Notes under the pieces: generated by a model
Told to the model about the DNA's origin: nothing
Seen by the model: only the letters and a program-made list of their open reading frames with translations
Databases searched by the model: none
Part shown: one piece after another, positions 9,221-17,689 of the stretch
How positions within the stretch are numbered: the stretch's first letter is position 1
Layout: each line of letters opens with the position of its first letter
Translations under genes and position numbers: made by a program
Source: Christiangramia flava JLT2011
Lineage (GTDB): Bacteria; Bacteroidota; Bacteroidia; Flavobacteriales; Flavobacteriaceae
DNA: 64,000 bases
Direction of reading: 5' to 3'
Assembly (NCBI RefSeq): GCF_001951155.1
Contig: NZ_CP016359.1
Span: 2,194,001-2,258,000, forward strand

Positions 9221-11050
9221 ATGTCAGCAATTGCAAACGCAGCACCGGCACACGATCACCACGACGATCACGGACATCATCATCACAAAGAGACTTTTAT
9301 AACCAAGTATATCTTTAGTACAGATCATAAGATGATCTCTAAGCAATACCTGATCACCGGTTTGATCATGGGTATTATCGGGATCGCGATGTCTATTCTA
9401 TTCCGTATCCAGCTGGCCTGGCCGGAACAGTCTTTCTGGATATTTAAAGTCTTATTAGGTGAAAAATGGGCTCCAGATGGTGTGATGTCTCCAAGTATTT
9501 ACCTGGCACTGGTAACGATTCACGGTACTATTATGGTATTCTTCGTATTAACGGCGGGCTTGAGTGGTACGTTTAGTAACCTGCTTATTCCGTTGCAGAT
9601 CGGTGCACGTGATATGGCCTCAGGATTCCTGAACATGGTTTCATACTGGTTGTTCTTTCTATCGAGTGTGATCATGGTTAGCTCCCTTTTCGTAGAATCG
9701 GGACCTGCAATGGCTGGTTGGACGATCTATCCTCCTTTAAGTGCGCTGCCGCAAGCGGTTAGCGGTTCCGGAACAGGGATGACGCTTTGGTTGGTTTCTA
9801 TGGCCATTTTCATTGCTTCTTCGCTTCTTGGTTCTTTGAACTATATCGTAACTGTATTGAATCTTAGAACGAAGGGAATGTCTATGACCAGACTTCCGCT
9901 TACGATCTGGGCATTCTTTGTAACAGCCATTATCGGTGTGGTTTCATTCCCGGTACTTCTTTCTGCAGCTTTGTTGCTGATCATGGATCGTAGCTTCGGA
10001 ACATCGTTCTTCCTTAGTGATATCTTCATCCAGGGAGAAGTATTAAGTCACCAGGGTGGTTCACCGGTTCTTTTTGAACACCTTTTCTGGTTCCTTGGTC
10101 ACCCTGAAGTATACATCGTATTGCTTCCGGCACTAGGGATCACTTCAGAAATTATTGCTACCAACTCGCGTAAACCGATCTTCGGTTACCGTGCGATGGT
10201 GGCGTCGATCCTGGCGATCGCATTCCTTTCAACAATCGTTTGGGGACACCATATGTTCGTCTCTGGTATGAACCCGTTCCTTGGTTCGGTATTTACCTTT
10301 ACCACTTTGTTGATCGCAATTCCTTCCGCGGTAAAAGCATTTAACTATATCACCACTTTATGGAAAGGTAACCTGCAGATGAACCCGGCCATGCTGTTTT
10401 CAATCGGTTTGGTTTCTACTTTCATCACTGGTGGTCTTACAGGTATCATCCTGGGAGATTCTACCTTAGATATCAACGTTCACGATACGTATTTCGTGGT
10501 GGCTCACTTCCACCTGGTAATGGGTATTTCCGCGTTGTACGGATTGTTTGCCGGGGTTTATCACTGGTTCCCAAAAATGTGGGGAAGAATGATGAACAAG
10601 AACCTTGGTTACATACACTTCTGGGTGACTGCAGTAGGAGCTTACGGGGTATTTTTCCCAATGCATTTCATAGGTATCGCAGGCCTTCCAAGACGATATT
10701 ATACCAATACAGCGTTCCCTTATTTTGAGGATTTCGCTGATGTGAATACGATCATTACTGTTTCAGCCATCATCACGGCATTGGTACAATTGGTATTCAT
10801 TTACAACTTTTTCCACTCCATGTTCTTCGGAAAGAAAGCAACGCAGAATCCATGGAAATCGAACACCCTGGAATGGACCACTCCGGTGGAGCACATCCAC
10901 GGAAACTGGCCTGGAGCAATTCCTTCAGTTTATCGCTGGCCTTATGACTATTCCAAACAACTGGAAAACGGTGAGTACGTGATCCAGGGTCAGGATTTTG
11001 TGCCACAAACGGTGCCGCTTCAGGAAAACGAAGAAGAGCTAAATCACTAA
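9221..11050 (+). CDS. coxA: Cytochrome c oxidase subunit I (heme-copper catalytic subunit)
   Basis: A 609-residue subunit I with about twelve transmembrane helices. Diagnostic segments are GHPEVYI (CuB His, D-channel Glu and the cross-linked Tyr region), WGHHMF (two CuB His) and HDTYFVVAHFH (heme a3 and heme a ligands). The Glu in HPEVY marks an A1-type oxidase. It reduces oxygen to water and pumps protons in the inner membrane. The N-terminus before helix one carries a His/Asp-rich string with eight His in residues 11-22, expected on the cytoplasmic side. It is the last gene of the act-cox unit: a strong hairpin and T-run follow 27 bases after the stop. Confidence 0.98.
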   Translation: MSAIANAAPAHDHHDDHGHHHHKETFITKYIFSTDHKMISKQYLITGLIMGIIGIAMSILFRIQLAWPEQSFWIFKVLLGEKWAPDGVMSPSIYLALVTIHGTIMVFFVLTAGLSGTFSNLLIPLQIGARDMASGFLNMVSYWLFFLSSVIMVSSLFVESGPAMAGWTIYPPLSALPQAVSGSGTGMTLWLVSMAIFIASSLLGSLNYIVTVLNLRTKGMSMTRLPLTIWAFFVTAIIGVVSFPVLLSAALLLIMDRSFGTSFFLSDIFIQGEVLSHQGGSPVLFEHLFWFLGHPEVYIVLLPALGITSEIIATNSRKPIFGYRAMVASILAIAFLSTIVWGHHMFVSGMNPFLGSVFTFTTLLIAIPSAVKAFNYITTLWKGNLQMNPAMLFSIGLVSTFITGGLTGIILGDSTLDINVHDTYFVVAHFHLVMGISALYGLFAGVYHWFPKMWGRMMNKNLGYIHFWVTAVGAYGVFFPMHFIGIAGLPRRYYTNTAFPYFEDFADVNTIITVSAIITALVQLVFIYNFFHSMFFGKKATQNPWKSNTLEWTTPVEHIHGNWPGAIPSVYRWPYDYSKQLENGEYVIQGQDFVPQTVPLQENEEELNH

Positions 11051-11076
11051 AATTGATTACTTCAATAAACATCAGA

Positions 11077-11106
11077 GCCTTTCCGGGAAACCGGAGAGGC
11101 TTTTTT
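11077..11106 (+). terminator. Rho-independent terminator after coxA
   Basis: A ten-base-pair stem (GCCTTTCCGG with CCGGAGAGGC, one G-U pair) around a GAAA loop, followed directly by six T. It closes the act-cox unit and separates it from ruvB. Confidence 0.9.
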
Positions 11107-11109
11107 AAT

Positions 11110-11117
11110 TATCTTTG
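11110..11117 (+). promoter_or_regulatory. Possible -7 box for ruvB
   Basis: TATCTTTG matches the Bacteroidota -7 consensus TAnnTTTG and lies just past the coxA terminator, 66 bases before the ruvB start. No convincing TTTG -33 box is seen at the usual distance, so this is tentative. Confidence 0.35.
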
Positions 11118-11183
11118 AGTCATTGCTATTTCTTCGGAATTTGATACGAATTCCATATATTCAAACGAACTAATCTGGTATTT

Positions 11184-12212
11184 ATGAACGAAAACCTCGA
11201 TCCAAGCGGAGAGAATTTTTCATCGGAAGAATTTGATATTGAAAGAGCTTTACGTCCGCTGAGTTTCGAAGATTTTGCCGGCCAGGAACAGGTCCTGGAA
11301 AATCTTCAGGTTTTTGTACAGGCGGCCAATATGCGTGGCGATGCGCTTGATCATACCTTGTTTCATGGCCCTCCCGGATTGGGAAAAACCACGCTTGCTC
11401 ATATCCTGGCCAATGAACTGAACGTAGGTATTAAGGTTACTTCCGGGCCTGTTCTGGACAAGCCTGGCGATTTGGCAGGGTTGCTCACCAATCTGGACGA
11501 AAGAGATATTTTATTTATCGATGAGATTCACAGGCTGAGCCCGATCGTGGAAGAATACCTGTATTCAGCTATGGAAGATTATCGCATCGATATCATGCTG
11601 GAAACTGGTCCCAATGCACGTACGGTGCAGATCAATCTGAATCCGTTTACGCTGATTGGAGCGACGACGCGCTCAGGACTATTAACAGCGCCAATGAGGG
11701 CACGCTTTGGTATTTCTAGCCGGTTACAATATTATACTACAGAACTGCTTTCAGGGATCGTTGAAAGAAGCGCCGAAATTTTAAAAGTTCCGATTAACCT
11801 GGACGCGGCTATTGAAATTGCCGGTAGGAGCAGGGGAACACCCCGAATTGCTAACGCACTCCTGCGTCGCGTACGTGATTTTGCACAGATCAAAGGTAAT
11901 GGAAGGATCGACCTGGAGATCGCCCGCTATGGTTTGAAAGCGCTGAATGTTGATGCACATGGGCTTGATGAAATGGATAATAAAATTCTGGCGACCATTA
12001 TCGATAAATTTAAAGGAGGACCGGTTGGTATCACCACACTGGCTACGGCTGTTAGCGAAAGTGCCGAAACGATCGAAGAAGTTTATGAACCATTCTTGAT
12101 TCAGCAGGGGTTCATTTACCGCACTCCGCGTGGACGGGAAGTCACGGAAGCGGCCTACAAACACCTCGGAAGGATCAAAGGTGGTCCTCAGGGCGGACTC
12201 TTTGACCAATAA
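11184..12212 (+). CDS. ruvB: RuvB, Holliday junction branch-migration ATPase
   Basis: A 342-residue AAA+ ATPase of standard RuvB length. Walker A is [10 protein letters not shown] (residues 61-70), Walker B is FIDEIH (D113-E114), sensor 1 lies in GATTRSG and the arginine-finger region is APMRARFG. A winged-helix DNA-binding domain occupies the C-terminal ~75 residues (ending near [10 protein letters not shown]). RuvB forms hexamers that drive branch migration with RuvA during recombination. Unlike many genomes, ruvA is not adjacent: it lies about 5 kb downstream at 17.1 kb. The gene begins after the coxA terminator and ends eight bases before the likely P450 start. Confidence 0.97.
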   Translation: MNENLDPSGENFSSEEFDIERALRPLSFEDFAGQEQVLENLQVFVQAANMRGDALDHTLFHGPPGLGKTTLAHILANELNVGIKVTSGPVLDKPGDLAGLLTNLDERDILFIDEIHRLSPIVEEYLYSAMEDYRIDIMLETGPNARTVQINLNPFTLIGATTRSGLLTAPMRARFGISSRLQYYTTELLSGIVERSAEILKVPINLDAAIEIAGRSRGTPRIANALLRRVRDFAQIKGNGRIDLEIARYGLKALNVDAHGLDEMDNKILATIIDKFKGGPVGITTLATAVSESAETIEEVYEPFLIQQGFIYRTPRGREVTEAAYKHLGRIKGGPQGGLFDQ

Positions 12213-12219
12213 GCTCAAA

Positions 12220-13551
12220 ATGGGTAAAAACGACCATATTCCTGAAGTATCTCTTTTTCGGTTTCTGAAACATTCTTTGGAAATTCTGAAGAATCCGCTG
12301 CCATTTCATCATCAGAATTTTGAGCAGAAAGGCGATACGTTTCGGCTGAACATCGGTCCCGGGAAATCGGTCATTTTTAGCCGCGATCCGGCACTAGCGG
12401 AATATGTGCTTCAGAAAAATCAGAAGAATTATTCCAAAACCGAGATTCAGACCAAAGACCTGGCAAAATATATTGGTCGTGGGTTGCTCACTGCCGAAGG
12501 TGATCACTGGAAACGACAACGAAAATTGATCCAGCCTGCCTTTCATAAAAAGCAGCTCGCTCAATTGCTGGATTCGGTTCAGCGAGCCATTCAGCAGGAA
12601 TTAAGGCGGATCGAACCGGAAAAATCGATCGATATTTTTCCAATTTTCAATGATCTGGCGTTTCAAACAGTCGTGAAATCCCTTTTTAAAGATGCGGCCT
12701 CCAAGGAAGAGATCAACAGGCTGCAGTTTATTACAGAGGAAGCACAGAAAATGCTGGTTCGCGAATTACGGCAACCCTATCTCGGCTGGTATTTCAAGCT
12801 AAGCGGAAAACTGGAATCTTACCTGGCCCTGACCAGGGAATCGCGTGAAATTCTGAAAAAGATCGTACATGATCGGCGGGAATCGGGTAAAAAATATGAT
12901 GATTTGCTGGATATGTTGCTGGATGCGCGCTATGAGGATGGCAATTTTATGGATGAAGAACAGCTTATAGATGAGATCCTGATCCTTTTTACTGCCGGTC
13001 ATGAAACCACTTCCAACGCGTTGAGCTTTATTGCGCAGCTGCTGGCTCATCATCCCGAATGGCAGGACAAAATTTTTGCAGAATACGCCAAGCTTTCTTC
13101 AGAAAATGACTTAATGAGTTTGGTCACTCAAACTCCCTCGACTCAAATGGTCATCGAAGAATCGATGCGTTTGTATCCCCCGGCATATTTCATTGATAGG
13201 GTAAATATAGAAAAGGATGAATTTCAGAATATGAAATTTGAGAAAGGATCGAATTTGCTCTTGTCGATTTATGAAATGCATCGCCATCCTGATTTCTGGG
13301 AAGATCCGGATGATTTCAAACCGGAACGTTTTGGGGGAAACAGCATGAAATATAGTTCCCAGTATTTTCCTTTCGGTGCCGGGCCGCGAAAATGTATCGG
13401 TAATAATTTTGCAATGTTTGAGATGATCCTGGCGGTTCTGGAGATCATTTCAAAATACAAGATTAAGCCAGTAAAGCCTCAAATTGACATAAAACCCTTG
13501 ATCACCTTAAAGCCGAAAAATGCTATTCTGAAGTTCGAACAGCGAAGCTAA
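12220..13551 (+). CDS. Cytochrome P450
   Basis: A 443-residue heme-thiolate monooxygenase. Visible hallmarks are the I-helix oxygen-activation motif AGHETT, the ExxR motif in EESMRLYPP, and the heme-binding loop FPFGAGPRKCIGN with axial C392. I start it at ATG 12220: the frame continues upstream to 12130 but that part overlaps ruvB and encodes basic sequence unlike a P450 N-terminus. No signal peptide or membrane helix is seen, so it should be cytosolic. The overall form is closest to the CYP102/CYP4-like group, but I cannot assign a subfamily or substrate. No ferredoxin, flavodoxin reductase or biosynthetic gene lies nearby, so redox partners must be elsewhere. It is probably read through from ruvB, with a seven-base gap. 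Confidence 0.93.
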   Translation: MGKNDHIPEVSLFRFLKHSLEILKNPLPFHHQNFEQKGDTFRLNIGPGKSVIFSRDPALAEYVLQKNQKNYSKTEIQTKDLAKYIGRGLLTAEGDHWKRQRKLIQPAFHKKQLAQLLDSVQRAIQQELRRIEPEKSIDIFPIFNDLAFQTVVKSLFKDAASKEEINRLQFITEEAQKMLVRELRQPYLGWYFKLSGKLESYLALTRESREILKKIVHDRRESGKKYDDLLDMLLDARYEDGNFMDEEQLIDEILILFTAGHETTSNALSFIAQLLAHHPEWQDKIFAEYAKLSSENDLMSLVTQTPSTQMVIEESMRLYPPAYFIDRVNIEKDEFQNMKFEKGSNLLLSIYEMHRHPDFWEDPDDFKPERFGGNSMKYSSQYFPFGAGPRKCIGNNFAMFEMILAVLEIISKYKIKPVKPQIDIKPLITLKPKNAILKFEQRS

Positions 13552-13644
13552 ATTATTTTCCGAAGTACCTTCTTTTACTCAAATCAGGTTCTTCAAATCC
13601 CTGTTACGGGTCAATTTTTCATAAATTGGCAGCAAATTTGAAAT

Positions 13645-14577
13645 TTGAACGGCCTGTCTTCAAAATATTCCGAATTGATAAAATCTGAAGCCAAACGTCT
13701 CGGATTTTTGTCTTGTGGTATCAGTAAAGCCGAATTTCTGGAAGAGGAAGCACCGAGGCTGGAAAGCTGGCTGGAGCAGAATATGCATGGTGAAATGCGT
13801 TATATGGAAAATTATTTCGATAAACGTCTTGATCCCACGAAACTGGTGCCAGGCTCCAAAAGTGTCATTTCTCTTCTCCTGAATTATTATCCTTCAGAAC
13901 TTCAGAATCAAGATTCGTATAAGATCAGTAAATACGCTTACGGCCGGGATTATCATTTTGTGATCAAGGATAAACTGAAGCAATTATTAAGCGGTCTTCA
14001 GGAGCAAATTGGGGATTTTCATGGCCGCGCCTTTGTCGATTCCGCACCAGTTCTGGATAAAGCCTGGGCAGCGAAAAGCGGTCTCGGCTGGATTGGAAAA
14101 CATTCCAACTTATTATCTAAAAAAACAGGCTCTTTTTATTTTATAGCCGAACTGATCGTTGATCTTGATCTGGAATATGATACGGCGGTTACCGATCACT
14201 GCGGAAGTTGTACCGCCTGTATCGACGCCTGCCCAACCAACGCCATTGTGGAACCTTATAAAGTAGACGGGAGCAAATGCATTTCCTATTTCACCATTGA
14301 ACTGAAAGACGAAATCCCATATTCCATGGCTGGGCAGTTTGATGACTGGATGTTCGGTTGCGACGTTTGCCAGGATGTTTGCCCGTGGAACCGATTTTCA
14401 AAAGCCCATCGGGAACCTTTATTTGATCCTCACCCTGCGATTCTGGAGTACGATAAAAAAGACTGGGAAGAGATCACTCGCGAGACATTTAATGAGATTT
14501 TCCGGAAGTCGGCTGTCAAAAGAACCAAATTTGAAGGTTTGAGGCGCAATATGGAATTTTTGAAAAAACGTACTTAG
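13645..14577 (+). CDS. queG: QueG, epoxyqueuosine reductase
   Basis: A 310-residue protein with a cobalamin-binding N-terminal half (DUF1730-type) and a double [4Fe-4S] ferredoxin module: [12 protein letters not shown] starting at C186, a later single Cys in SKCISY, and [10 protein letters not shown]. QueG reduces epoxyqueuosine to queuosine, the last step of this tRNA wobble modification. The start is TTG at 13645: no ATG lies upstream in frame, and translation from here gives the usual N-terminal helix. The 93 bases upstream hold no clear promoter. The length fits short QueG forms lacking the extra C-terminal HEAT repeats. Confidence 0.95.
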   Translation: MNGLSSKYSELIKSEAKRLGFLSCGISKAEFLEEEAPRLESWLEQNMHGEMRYMENYFDKRLDPTKLVPGSKSVISLLLNYYPSELQNQDSYKISKYAYGRDYHFVIKDKLKQLLSGLQEQIGDFHGRAFVDSAPVLDKAWAAKSGLGWIGKHSNLLSKKTGSFYFIAELIVDLDLEYDTAVTDHCGSCTACIDACPTNAIVEPYKVDGSKCISYFTIELKDEIPYSMAGQFDDWMFGCDVCQDVCPWNRFSKAHREPLFDPHPAILEYDKKDWEEITRETFNEIFRKSAVKRTKFEGLRRNMEFLKKRT

Positions 14578-14691
14578 CCCGCGATAGGTATTGCGCATAG
14601 AAAATGCCAGTTTTCAAAACAGGTTTATTTTGTATCAAAGTCGGCTAAAATCTTTTATATCAAAAATTTTCAATTAGAATAGGAAGCTTCT

Positions 14692-14699
14692 TAACTTTG
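14692..14699 (+). promoter_or_regulatory. Possible -7 box for maeB
   Basis: TAACTTTG matches TAnnTTTG exactly and lies 22 bases before the maeB ATG. A T-rich TTTT at 14667-14670 could be a weak -33 element at a 21-base spacing. The rest of the 144-base gap holds nothing I recognise. Confidence 0.5.
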
Positions 14700-14721
14700 T
14701 TTCTCCTCTAAAATTAGAACT

Positions 14722-17007
14722 ATGAGTAATTCTTCCAGAAAGCGAAGAGAGGCCCTGGTTTATCACGCCAAGCCGAAACCGGGAAAAATTGAAGTTGTAC
14801 CAACTAAAAAATACGCGACTCAGCGTGATCTTTCCCTGGCTTATTCGCCCGGTGTGGCCGAGCCCTGCCTGGAGATCGAAAAAGATAAAGAGAATGCCTA
14901 TAAATATACCACCAAAGGGAACCTGGTAGCTGTAATCTCCAACGGAACAGCTGTGCTGGGTCTGGGTGATATTGGTCCGGAAGCCTCCAAGCCGGTGATG
15001 GAAGGAAAAGGCCTGCTGTTTAAGATCTTTGCTGATATTGACGTCTTTGACATCGAGGTAGATACAAAAGACGTAGATAAATTCATTGAAACGGTCAAAA
15101 ATATCGCGCCCACTTTCGGCGGGATCAACCTGGAGGATATCAAGGCGCCCGAAGCCTTTGAAATAGAACAACGTTTGAAAGCAGAACTGGATATCCCGGT
15201 CATGCATGACGACCAGCATGGTACGGCGATCATTTCTGCTGCCGCTTTGCTCAATGCGGTGGAGCTCGCTAAAAAGAAAATGGGAAAAGTAAAGATCGTG
15301 GTAAGTGGTGCTGGTGCTGCTGCGGTCTCCTGTACGAAACTCTATAAAGCCTTCGGAGCGAAAGCTGAAAATATTGTCATGCTGGACAGTAAAGGGGTTA
15401 TCCGGAAAGACCGCGAAAACCTTTCCGAAGAAAAGAAAGAATTTGCGACTTCCAGAAAAATAGATACTCTTGCCGAAGCCATGAAGGATGCCGATGTGTT
15501 TATCGGTCTTTCCATTGCTGATATTGTGACGCCTGAAATGCTGAAAAGTATGGCGAAAAGGCCAATCGTGTTCGCAATGGCCAATCCCAACCCGGAGATC
15601 GATTATGAACTGGCGATGAAAACCCGAAAAGATGTGATCATGGCGACCGGTCGTAGTGATCATCCTAACCAGGTGAATAATGTGCTCGGTTTCCCGTTCA
15701 TTTTCAGGGGAGCACTGGATGTTCGTGCCACCAAGATCAATGAGGATATGAAAATGGCCGCGGTCAAAGCCTTGGCTGAACTGGCTAAAGAAGCCGTGCC
15801 GGAGCAGGTCAATATTGCCTACGGCGAAACCCGGCTGAATTTTGGACCGGAATATATTATTCCGAAACCATTCGATCCCCGACTCATCGCCAAAGTGCCG
15901 CCTGCCGTGGCAAAAGCGGCCATGGAGAGCGGTGTGGCCAGACAGGAAATTACCGACTGGCAGAAGTATGAAGATGAGTTATTGGAGCGAATGGGTAGCG
16001 ACAACAAGATCACCAGGCTGTTGATGAACCGCGCGAAGACCAATCCTAAAAGGATTGTTTTTGCTGAAGCGGATCACCTGGATGTCCTGAAAGCGGCTCA
16101 AATCGTAAATGATGAAGGAATTGGGATTCCAATTTTACTGGGAAGACATGAGATCATCAAGGAATTGATGAACGAGATCGATTTTGATGCGGATGTGGCC
16201 ATTATCGATCCAAAATCTGACGAAGCCCAGGAACAACTCGACCGGTACGCTCAAAAATATTGGGAAAACAGGCATCGTAACGGCGTGACCAAATACGATG
16301 CGGAAAAACTGATGCGCGAACGAAACTATTTCGCCGCGATGATGGTTAACGAGGGCGATGCAGATGCGCTGCTCTCAGGTTATTCAAGAGCCTATCCTAC
16401 CGTTGTAAAGCCGATGCTGGAATTGATCGGGATGGCCAAAGGCGTTTCACGGGTAGCTGCTACCAACGTGATGAATACTTCCAGAGGACCTATTTTCATC
16501 AGTGACACTTCGATTAATATTGATCCACCTGCCAAAGACCTGGCAAAAATTGCCCAAATGACGGCACGTACCGTTCAGTTATTCGGAATGGAGCCGGTCA
16601 TTGCCATGATCTCGTATGCGAACTTCGGCTCGTCTAAAGATCCGCGTGCGAAAAAGGTAAAAGATGCGGTCTCCTATTTGCACCGTTTTCATCCTGATCT
16701 TAGCGTAGACGGGGAATTGCAAACAGATTTTGCGCTCAACCGCGAGATGCTTCAGAGTAAGTTTCCATTTTCGAAACTAGCTGGTAAAAAGGTGAATACA
16801 TTGATCTATCCAGACCTGGATTCTGCGAACAGCACCTACAAACTTATCAAGGAACTGAATAATGTCGATTCCATTGGTCCCATTATGATGGGGATGAAAA
16901 AACCAGTGCACGTACTTCAGCTTGGAGCCAGCGTGGAAGAAATGGTGAACATGGCTGCCGTGGCAGTAGTGGATGCTCAGGAGAAGGAAAAAAGAGCCAA
17001 AAAATAA
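14722..17007 (+). CDS. maeB: NADP-dependent malic enzyme with phosphotransacetylase-like domain
   Basis: A 761-residue two-domain protein. Residues ~1-160 are the malic enzyme N-terminal domain (AYSPGVAEPC, DDQHGTA), ~160-410 the NAD(P)-binding domain (VVSGAGAAAVSC), and ~430-761 a phosphate acetyl/butyryltransferase-like domain. It decarboxylates malate to pyruvate, yielding NADPH. In MaeB-type enzymes the PTA-like part is regulatory (acetyl-CoA sensing) and not catalytic. The gene has its own likely promoter and a weak terminator downstream, so it is probably a single-gene unit. The ATG is the first in frame after the promoter-like box. Confidence 0.96.
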   Translation: MSNSSRKRREALVYHAKPKPGKIEVVPTKKYATQRDLSLAYSPGVAEPCLEIEKDKENAYKYTTKGNLVAVISNGTAVLGLGDIGPEASKPVMEGKGLLFKIFADIDVFDIEVDTKDVDKFIETVKNIAPTFGGINLEDIKAPEAFEIEQRLKAELDIPVMHDDQHGTAIISAAALLNAVELAKKKMGKVKIVVSGAGAAAVSCTKLYKAFGAKAENIVMLDSKGVIRKDRENLSEEKKEFATSRKIDTLAEAMKDADVFIGLSIADIVTPEMLKSMAKRPIVFAMANPNPEIDYELAMKTRKDVIMATGRSDHPNQVNNVLGFPFIFRGALDVRATKINEDMKMAAVKALAELAKEAVPEQVNIAYGETRLNFGPEYIIPKPFDPRLIAKVPPAVAKAAMESGVARQEITDWQKYEDELLERMGSDNKITRLLMNRAKTNPKRIVFAEADHLDVLKAAQIVNDEGIGIPILLGRHEIIKELMNEIDFDADVAIIDPKSDEAQEQLDRYAQKYWENRHRNGVTKYDAEKLMRERNYFAAMMVNEGDADALLSGYSRAYPTVVKPMLELIGMAKGVSRVAATNVMNTSRGPIFISDTSINIDPPAKDLAKIAQMTARTVQLFGMEPVIAMISYANFGSSKDPRAKKVKDAVSYLHRFHPDLSVDGELQTDFALNREMLQSKFPFSKLAGKKVNTLIYPDLDSANSTYKLIKELNNVDSIGPIMMGMKKPVHVLQLGASVEEMVNMAAVAVVDAQEKEKRAKK

Positions 17008-17027
17008 GGTTTTTCAAACTATAGTAG

Positions 17028-17066
17028 CTGAAGGCGGGAATTACAATTTCTGCCTTTAGTTTATTT
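17028..17066 (+). terminator. Probable terminator after maeB
   Basis: A 13-base stem (CTGAAGGCGGGAA with TTTCTGCCTTTAG, three G-U pairs) with a six-base loop, followed by T-rich TTTATTTTA. It is less GC-rich than the coxA terminator. Confidence 0.65.
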
Positions 17067-17069
17067 TAC

Positions 17070-17077
17070 TACATTTG
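17070..17077 (+). promoter_or_regulatory. Possible -7 box for ruvA
   Basis: TACATTTG matches TAnnTTTG and lies 22 bases before the ruvA ATG; TTTC at 17047-17050 gives a 3-of-4 match to the -33 box with a 19-base spacer, but it also forms part of the maeB terminator stem. Confidence 0.45.
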
Positions 17078-17099
17078 AGTGCTAACCTAAGTCTTTTTC

Positions 17100-17684
17100 A
17101 TGATTCATCACTTAAAGGGGCAATTGATTGAGAAAAACCCAACTTATGTAGTAATAGACTGTAATGGTGTAGGCTACACGGTCAATATTTCCCTTCATAC
17201 CTATTCGCTGCTGGCAAATTCAGAAGCTATTAGTTTATATACCTATTTACAGGTCAAGGAAGATTCGCACACCCTTTATGGTTTCATGGAGAAATCTGAA
17301 AGGGAGATCTTTAAATTGCTAATTTCGGTTTCCGGAGTTGGAACCAGTACGGCCAGGACCATGTTGTCATCGCTGCAGCCACGCGAGGTAACCACCGCTA
17401 TCGCCCATGGAGATGTCGTGACCATCCAGAGCGTGAAAGGTATTGGAGCCAAAACAGCTCAGCGCGTAATTCTCGATCTCAAAGATAAAGTTCTGAAAGT
17501 GATGGCTGAAGGTGATGAAGTTTTAGTCTCGCAAAGCAATACAAACAAGGAAGAAGCGTTATCAGCATTAGAGGTCTTGGGATACAACCGTCGCCAGGCA
17601 GGGAAAGTAGTAGATAAGATTTTGAACGACGATCCTGACTCATCCGTAGAATCGATTATAAAACTGGCTCTTAAAAAGCTGTAA
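17100..17684 (+). CDS. ruvA: RuvA, Holliday junction DNA-binding protein
   Basis: A 194-residue RuvA of normal length: N-terminal OB-fold (MIHHLKGQLIEKNP...), tandem helix-hairpin-helix region (LISVSGVGTSTAR and IQSVKGIGAKTAQR) and a small C-terminal three-helix domain that contacts RuvB (EALSALEVLGYNRRQAGK). It binds four-way junctions and loads RuvB rings. It lies five bases upstream of the sprA TTG, so sprA may be partly read from the same promoter. The order maeB-ruvA-sprA recurs in flavobacteria as far as I recall. Confidence 0.97.
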   Translation: MIHHLKGQLIEKNPTYVVIDCNGVGYTVNISLHTYSLLANSEAISLYTYLQVKEDSHTLYGFMEKSEREIFKLLISVSGVGTSTARTMLSSLQPREVTTAIAHGDVVTIQSVKGIGAKTAQRVILDLKDKVLKVMAEGDEVLVSQSNTNKEEALSALEVLGYNRRQAGKVVDKILNDDPDSSVESIIKLALKKL

Positions 17685-17689
17685 ATACA

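Noticed and set aside
12130..12219. Longer N-terminus for the P450
   Set aside because: Overlaps ruvB and encodes basic sequence unlike a P450 start; ATG 12220 fits better.
13552..13644. Possible terminator or small gene between P450 and queG
   Set aside because: Only a three-to-four-base GGG/CCC stem; no ORF of note.
14674..15663. 329-residue open frame on the minus strand inside maeB
   Set aside because: Fully antisense to a well-conserved enzyme, His/Phe/Arg-rich without family resemblance; a shadow frame.
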